From Chitinophagaceae bacterium (GTDB lineage Bacteria; Bacteroidota; Bacteroidia; Chitinophagales; Chitinophagaceae), in NCBI GenBank assembly GCA_016721085.1, contig JADKJI010000004.1, positions 62,001 to 126,000 of the forward strand: a DNA stretch of 64,000 nt, written 5' to 3'. Position 1 is the first letter of the stretch. The number at the start of each line of letters is the position of its first letter. Below, in pieces: positions 58,794 to 64,000 of this stretch. Both the position numbers and the translations under genes were made by a program. Below the pieces are notes generated by a model. The model was not told the DNA's origin. It saw only the letters and a program-made list of their open reading frames with translations, and did not search any database.

Positions 58794-60152
58794 TCACCTA
58801 ACCCATACCCCCGAAGAATCCCCCACAACTTCACTCGCACCCGTACCCCAACAATAAACCCTTTTAACAGAACTACTAGGCCCCAGTTTCTCTAACCCAC
58901 TCTTACTTATCTTCGTCTCACTCAGGTTTATACTTTCCAAATGCTTCAACCCAACCACTAAATCAAATATCCCATCCGATACCGGATTCCTTTCTAATCT
59001 CAGTTTCTCCAGATTACTGAATGATGATAATACACCTAATTCTTTCTCGGTTAAATTATTCCCCGATAGATTCAACCAAACAGTATTCTTAGCAATTTTT
59101 CCTATTTCATCCGAAACAGTGTTGAGAGCAATGCCTTTACCAGAAGGTAATGTCAAGTCAAGCATAGCAGGCTTTTGTAACATTACTCTTACAACTACTC
59201 CTTTCTTTCTTAAACTCTCAATTGCTATTTGATCAACTGTAGAAGGAATATCCGGATTTACTGCGATACTATCAGAACCACCCTCTTCATCTTCAGGTGA
59301 TTCTCCCAGTTTAAGACTGTAAGCAACCAATCCTTTTATCTTTTGCGTTTCTTGTAACTCCTTTATTTTCTTTCCTTCTACAGCCATTGCTTTCTCTATC
59401 CACCAACGAATGATGGCTGTTTCTCCAGATGTCAATGCTGGCTTACCATCTGAAGGCATGAATTTCTCATCAGTAGGACTCAATGTAATCCTTCGGAATA
59501 ATTCGCTTTCACTCAAATTGCCAGGTACTACTGCAGGACCCGTCTTACCACCTTTCAAAAGACCTTGTAACTGTTGAATAGATAAACCGCCTTTTCTCTT
59601 CCCGCCTTGATGACAAGAACCACATTTATTTTCCAATATGGGTTGCACTACATCTTCATATATAAAGGCTTCGTCAACGCTAGGTGGCGGAACCCTTTCC
59701 TTTTTAGTTAATATCTGTAAATTCAGATAGTCTGTCCCGTGAGTTAAACCTGCACCTTGATGTCCACTATAGGCCATAATGCCTGTAAGAGCTATTAGTA
59801 AGATGGAGAATATTTTTGAAGGAATCTTGAATCGGTTTGAAATGGGACTAAGTGTGGAAGCATATAAAAGCCCTGATAATACAGCTATGAATATGCCTGA
59901 ATTCCTATGACTATTTACAAGATAGTAGTCGTAATCTCCTGAACCAGCTAGCAGGTAACCAAATATACAAGCGAAAACTGCTGAAATAAAACCAAGTAAT
60001 AGTATGATTGAAACAGCTCCTTTCAGAAAGGCCCACTTCGGCCAATAACTGATAATCTGGAAGATAACCGCCAGCAATAGAAATCCTATTGGAAGGTGAA
60101 CTACCAATGGATGTAAGTGACCGAGATAGGTGCTGATATCTAAAAGATTCAT
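58794..60152 (-). CDS. Membrane protein with DUF2231-type N-terminus, cytochrome c motif and leucine-rich repeats
   Basis: 452 residues. Four membrane helices (~15-37, ~44-68, ~84-100, ~112-128) form the DUF2231-like part (HPLVVHLPIGFLLLAVIF). A cytochrome c-like PSCyt1 domain follows, with haem-binding Cys177-xx-Cys180-His181 (NKCGSCHQGG) and a likely Met ligand in KFMPSDG. The C-terminal ~120 residues carry leucine-rich repeats (LWLNLSGNNLTEKELGVLSSFSNLEKLRLERNPVS). It is the last gene of a three-gene leftward operon with DUF1501 and DUF1553 proteins. The trio occurs in Planctomycetota and in Bacteroidota. The haem would be attached on the periplasmic side. Confidence 0.88.
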   Translation of the reverse strand: MNLLDISTYLGHLHPLVVHLPIGFLLLAVIFQIISYWPKWAFLKGAVSIILLLGFISAVFACIFGYLLAGSGDYDYYLVNSHRNSGIFIAVLSGLLYASTLSPISNRFKIPSKIFSILLIALTGIMAYSGHQGAGLTHGTDYLNLQILTKKERVPPPSVDEAFIYEDVVQPILENKCGSCHQGGKRKGGLSIQQLQGLLKGGKTGPAVVPGNLSESELFRRITLSPTDEKFMPSDGKPALTSGETAIIRWWIEKAMAVEGKKIKELQETQKIKGLVAYSLKLGESPEDEEGGSDSIAVNPDIPSTVDQIAIESLRKKGVVVRVMLQKPAMLDLTLPSGKGIALNTVSDEIGKIAKNTVWLNLSGNNLTEKELGVLSSFSNLEKLRLERNPVSDGIFDLVVGLKHLESINLSETKISKSGLEKLGPSSSVKRVYCWGTGASEVVGDSSGVWVR

Positions 60153-60179
60153 GTTAATTCTTTGGTTTTCTAGTCGGAT

Positions 60180-61679
60180 TTAAGCCAGGATATCTTTAAC
60201 CAAATGCCCTTCTACATCAGTAAGCCTGAATTTTCTTCCCTGGAATTTGAATGTCAGCCTTTCATGATCGATGCCCATCAGGTGTAATAAGGTAGCCTGG
60301 AAATCGTGTACATGTACGGGATTACGAACAATATTATAACTGAAATCATCCGTTTCGCCGTAATTGAATCCAGCTTTTACACCTGCACCCGCCATCCACA
60401 TTGTAAAGCAACGGGGATGATGATCACGTCCATAATTATCGGCTATATATTTTCCTTGAGTATATACTGTCCTTCCGAATTCACCTCCCCAAATCACCAA
60501 CGTATCTTCCAGCAATCCTCTTCTTTTTAAGTCTTTGATGAATGCAGCCGTAGCCTGATCAGTTGTCTTGCATTGTTGTGCTATTCCCGATGGCAATGAT
60601 CCGTGCTGATCCCAACCCTGATGATAGAGTTGGATGAACTTTACATCTTTCTCCAATAATTTTCTTGCCAACAGACAATTAGCCGCGTATGTTCCTGGAT
60701 CCCTGCTATCCTTCCCATATAATTCAAACACTTCATCAGGCTCATCTTTTATATCCATTACTTCAGGAACTGATGTCTGCATTCGATAGGCCATTTCATA
60801 CTGTGCAATCCTTGCTACTACTTCCGGATCACCATAGCCATCGTTCTGTAATGTGTTTAGCTTAGAGAGATATTCAAGCATTTCCTTCCTGTCGGTCCCA
60901 TCATACCCTTCAGGATTGTTAAGGAATAATACAGGATCTTTCCCAGTCCTGAATTGTACACCCTGATGTTGGGAAGGAAGAAAGCCATTGCCCCATAATC
61001 TCGAATACAGTGGTTGATCCTTTTGTGCATTTTTTGAAATCAATACTATGAAGGAAGGAAGATTTTCATTATCAGTTCCTAATCCATAACTGATCCAGGA
61101 TCCTATTGACGGTCTTCCTGGTAACTGTGAACCGGTTTGAAAGAATGTAATTGCAGGATCATGATTGATTGCTTCCGTATAGATTGATTTCACTACACAA
61201 AGATCATCCACTACACTAGCGGTATGTGGTAACAATTCGCTTACCCATGTCTGGGATTTACCATGCTGATTGAATTTGTAGAAGGAAGGAGCAATGGGAA
61301 GACTGCTTTGATTAGCGCTCATTCCCGTCAGTCGCTGTCCTTTTCTAACTGAGTCAGGAAGATTCTGTCCTGCGAGTTCAATCAATTTTGGTTTGTAATC
61401 GAATGTTTCAAACTGAGAGGGGCCACCACTCATGAAAAGATACACCACCCGTTTTGCTTTTGGTGCGAAATGGGGGAGGGCTGCAAGAATATCTTGTTCC
61501 AGACTTCCCATTGCAGCAGGACTAGCTCCAGGAATATTTTTTCCGAAGAGACCACCCAGGGCTAAGGCGCCAAGACCTAAAGTGGTTTGCGTCAGGAATT
61601 GCCTGCGGTCCCACTTTTTATGAAGGTCCTCGAATTCTTTCGAATAGATCCTGAATTCATCATCATGATGATGGCTCAT
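60180..61679 (-). CDS. DUF1501 family protein
   Basis: 499 residues with a Tat-type signal (DRRQFLTQTTLGLGALALGGLFGK). The body is the alkaline-phosphatase/sulfatase-like DUF1501 fold: VVYLFMSGGPSQFETFDYKP, FIQLYHQGWDQHGS, VIWGGEFGRTVYTQGKY, GRDHHPRCFTMWMAGAGVKAG. Metal-binding His/Asp residues are in place but activity has not been shown for the family as far as known. It lies 3 bp after the DUF1553 gene and 27 bp before the cytochrome gene, so the three are translated together. Confidence 0.9.
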   Translation of the reverse strand: MSHHHDDEFRIYSKEFEDLHKKWDRRQFLTQTTLGLGALALGGLFGKNIPGASPAAMGSLEQDILAALPHFAPKAKRVVYLFMSGGPSQFETFDYKPKLIELAGQNLPDSVRKGQRLTGMSANQSSLPIAPSFYKFNQHGKSQTWVSELLPHTASVVDDLCVVKSIYTEAINHDPAITFFQTGSQLPGRPSIGSWISYGLGTDNENLPSFIVLISKNAQKDQPLYSRLWGNGFLPSQHQGVQFRTGKDPVLFLNNPEGYDGTDRKEMLEYLSKLNTLQNDGYGDPEVVARIAQYEMAYRMQTSVPEVMDIKDEPDEVFELYGKDSRDPGTYAANCLLARKLLEKDVKFIQLYHQGWDQHGSLPSGIAQQCKTTDQATAAFIKDLKRRGLLEDTLVIWGGEFGRTVYTQGKYIADNYGRDHHPRCFTMWMAGAGVKAGFNYGETDDFSYNIVRNPVHVHDFQATLLHLMGIDHERLTFKFQGRKFRLTDVEGHLVKDILA

Positions 61680-61682
61680 AGT

Positions 61683-64000
61683 TTACCTTTTTGATAGTGA
61701 TGCGTCAGAATTTAATATTGTATTCGCAACTACTGCATTTGCTGCTACAATAGTGGCATTATTTGTTTTTGTATAGTTAAGTTGCCCAGCTACTAACCAA
61801 CCTTTACCTTTTTCAGGATGCTCTTTGAATTTCTTCAATTCCGCTTCTCTTAGCTGATTCAATAATTCCACTTCTTTTGCAGCTGGCTGTTTTCCTGTGA
61901 GCTTTCTATAACAATCTGTTAATGCTTCTGTGGCATTTGAATTTTGAGCCATCTGATAACCTAAGGCCAGTGATGCTTCAAGATAAGTGGGATCGTTAAG
62001 TGTTACCAAAGCTTGTAAAGGAGTATTTGTTTTCTGTCTTCTCGCCAAACAATAACTTCTTTCACCCGCATCGAATGTGGCGAGAGTTGGATTAGGCACC
62101 GATCTTTTAATTACCACGTATACACTGCGACGGTAGACTGCCGATCCTGAATCCCTTGTATAACTGGTATTGTTGATCTCCCATAATCCTTCTGGCTGAT
62201 ACGGTTTAACACTTTTTCCTCCAATACTTGCATTCAAAAGACCGCTTGCCATCAATGCATTATCGCGTAACATCTCGGCTGAAAGTCTTCCTGAAGGACC
62301 ATGAGATAATAGTCTATTCTCGGGATCTTTCTCACGACTGTCTTTTGAAGGACGGGAATCCTGTCTGTAAGCGGCAGATAGAACAATCAGCTTATTCATC
62401 TTTTTTATATCCCAACCAGATAGGCGGAAATTTACAGCCAACCAATCCAGTAATTCTGGATGACTTGGCATCTGCCCCATATTACCGAAGTCTTCTGTTG
62501 TCTTTACCAATCCCATTCCAAAGAAATTCTGCCATAATCGGTTCACGGCCACTCTTGCTGTGAGTGGGTTTCCTTCCATCATTAGCCAACGGGCAAGACC
62601 TAATCTGTTTTTAGGAAGGGTAGAAGGGAAAGGCAGTACAGCTTCTGGCGTATTCGGATGTACTTCTTCTCCGGGGCTGGTGTAGTTGCCTCTGATAAGT
62701 ATATGCGCCTTTTTGGGATTCGGCATTTCCTGCATTACGCTTAATTCCTGAATATTTTCAGCAGAATCCGCATAATTGCGACGAAGTTGTTGCAATTGTT
62801 TACGGGCAGCTATCAGTTCACTGCTTTCAGCCGATAGATAATATTGTAGCAGTATCGCCTTCTCTTCTGGTTTCAATTGCTCAGAAGGTTTTGATGCAAT
62901 CGATACCCAGCTATTAGAGCCCGTCAACGCATTCACTTCAAATGGAATCAGCTGACGATTATAAACGATGATATCATCAACTTTTGCTCCTTTAACACCT
63001 TGTCCGCGGTACCAGGCGCCAATTTGTAGTGCTGGCTCAGCCCCATTATTGAAAACTATTTCCTTGGTCAATTGATCCATAGTGGTTTCCGTCTCCATCT
63101 CTTTTCCATCGAGATAAAGTTTCATGCCTGCAGCTTTTGAAGAACCGTCGTATGTTGTTGTTAATTGAATCCATTGTCCATGTGGTGGAATGGCCTTGCT
63201 GACTTTTGTAATAGCGTTGGAAGGAGCAGTATGAGCAATATTGAATTCAAGATGATTGTTCTTTAAGTTCAGTTGATATCCTCTAAAATTATACAAACGT
63301 TCTGCATCACTCTTATGGAAAATCACCCCTTCTTTTAATTCATTGGGAAGAAAGATGCGGATGCTGATAGTGAATGCATCTGATTTCCTGAAAACACCCA
63401 CAGGATTACAATCCATCCAAACGTCTCCATTCAATGATAAAGCTTTGCCATTATCTTTTTTCTCGAATATGAGAGCATCCTTCATTTCTCCAATCTCTCT
63501 TTTCATTTTACCAACCTGCTTCGGATTGATGGTATTGTTAAGATTGCCATTGTCGAAATTAAAAACGGCTTGTAAACCATCTTTTGAGATTGCCTGAGAC
63601 GCTAATTTCTTATAACTACCAGCAGCCAGCCATTTTTCAAATCCAGCTTTCGCTTCAGCATCTGCTGTTGCTTTTGTTTTTTTCTCCTGTTCATTTATCT
63701 GTTGCTGAATGAACTGCAACACTTTCTCTTTTTCAGGAGTTGGCAACATCAGTGTTGGAGTAGGAGTAGCATCGTTCCATGAAATCTGCCCAGATTCTTT
63801 TACATTATTGAAGAAGCTGAATAGTTCATAATAATTTTTCTGTGAAAAGGGATCGTATTTATGATCATGGCATTTTAGCGCAGCCTATTGATACACCTAA
63901 AAAGGCGTTTCCGAATGTATTAGTTCTGTCTACTACATATTCTGTTTGGAATTCTTCCTCAATAATACCACCTTCCATATTTTGTGGATGATTGCGATTG
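61683..64000 (-). CDS. PSCyt2/DUF1549-LamG-DUF1553 protein (frameshifted, 5' end beyond window)
   Basis: At least 770 residues here. At the right edge the protein reads NHPQNMEGGIIEEEF and VDRTNTFGNAFLGVSIGCAK, then CHDHKYDP after removing one base from the T run 63873-63876 (plus strand). This is the end of DUF1549 with its CAKCH haem-like motif. A LamG-like domain follows (~110-300, ending before SNSWVSIASK), and DUF1553 completes the protein (GLARWLMMEGNPLTARVAVNRLWQNFFG; MLRDNALMASGLLN). These exported proteins occur with DUF1501 partners and are thought to take part in extracellular degradation of complex substrates; the activity is unknown. The ATG at 63749 is internal, not the true start. 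Confidence 0.88.

Overview
The window looks like a chromosomal segment of a Bacteroidota member, most likely family Chitinophagaceae. This is inferred from the AT-rich sequence, lipoproteins and outer-membrane barrels of Bacteroidota type, an OmpA protein with TSP3 repeats, DUF5916, tail-fibre/S74 surface protein, and abundant secreted glycosidases. No rRNA, tRNA, IS element, CRISPR array or prophage was found.

Layout. 1-5.4 kb: end of an outer-membrane barrel gene, an Ig-like lipoprotein and a UvrD-type helicase-nuclease. 5.6-10.5 kb: a sensory cluster of sigma-54 response regulator, H-NOX haem protein and multi-PAS hybrid kinase. 10.5-15.7 kb: SRPBCC and TPR proteins, then GH51, Nif3-like and GH130 genes. 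15.7-16.3 kb: a noncoding tandem repeat. 16.4-22.7 kb: a complete hoxEFUYH set for an NAD-linked bidirectional [NiFe] hydrogenase, with a HoxW-type maturation protease on the other strand. 23-31.5 kb: OmpA, a tryptophanase next to a tyrosine phenol-lyase-like paralogue, a FAS1 protein, small unknowns and GH95. 31.7-42 kb: GH51, sterol desaturase, PhyH, GH172, GH116 and GH125. 42-49.5 kb: arginase family, DUF5916, GMC oxidoreductase, sialidase-like and M24 peptidase. 49.6-57.3 kb: small unknowns, surface proteins and an esterase. 57.4-64 kb: an AraC regulator and a cytochrome/DUF1501/DUF1553 cluster that runs off the right edge.

Metabolic picture (inference). The organism takes apart plant or microbial glycans bearing arabinofuranose, fucose, mannose and glucose/xylose with many periplasmic or surface enzymes. 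No SusC/SusD pair lies in the window, so this is a scattered set rather than a classical PUL. The soluble hydrogenase would balance NAD(H) against H2, and the H-NOX cluster would sense NO, so both fit life at low oxygen.

Two window-wide patterns matter to a reader. First, at least twelve single-base frameshifts break eleven genes, mostly in homopolymers and without other decay. This looks like consensus sequencing error, and the broken genes are therefore annotated as single units. Second, intergenic DNA carries several repeat families: a GC-rich hairpin (six copies), an A-B-B-A-B-B tandem block, a 'cataggNacatag' inverted-repeat family, and a two-copy element made of 15-bp units assembled from a small set of 6-bp half-sites. 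The last is the best candidate for something undescribed.
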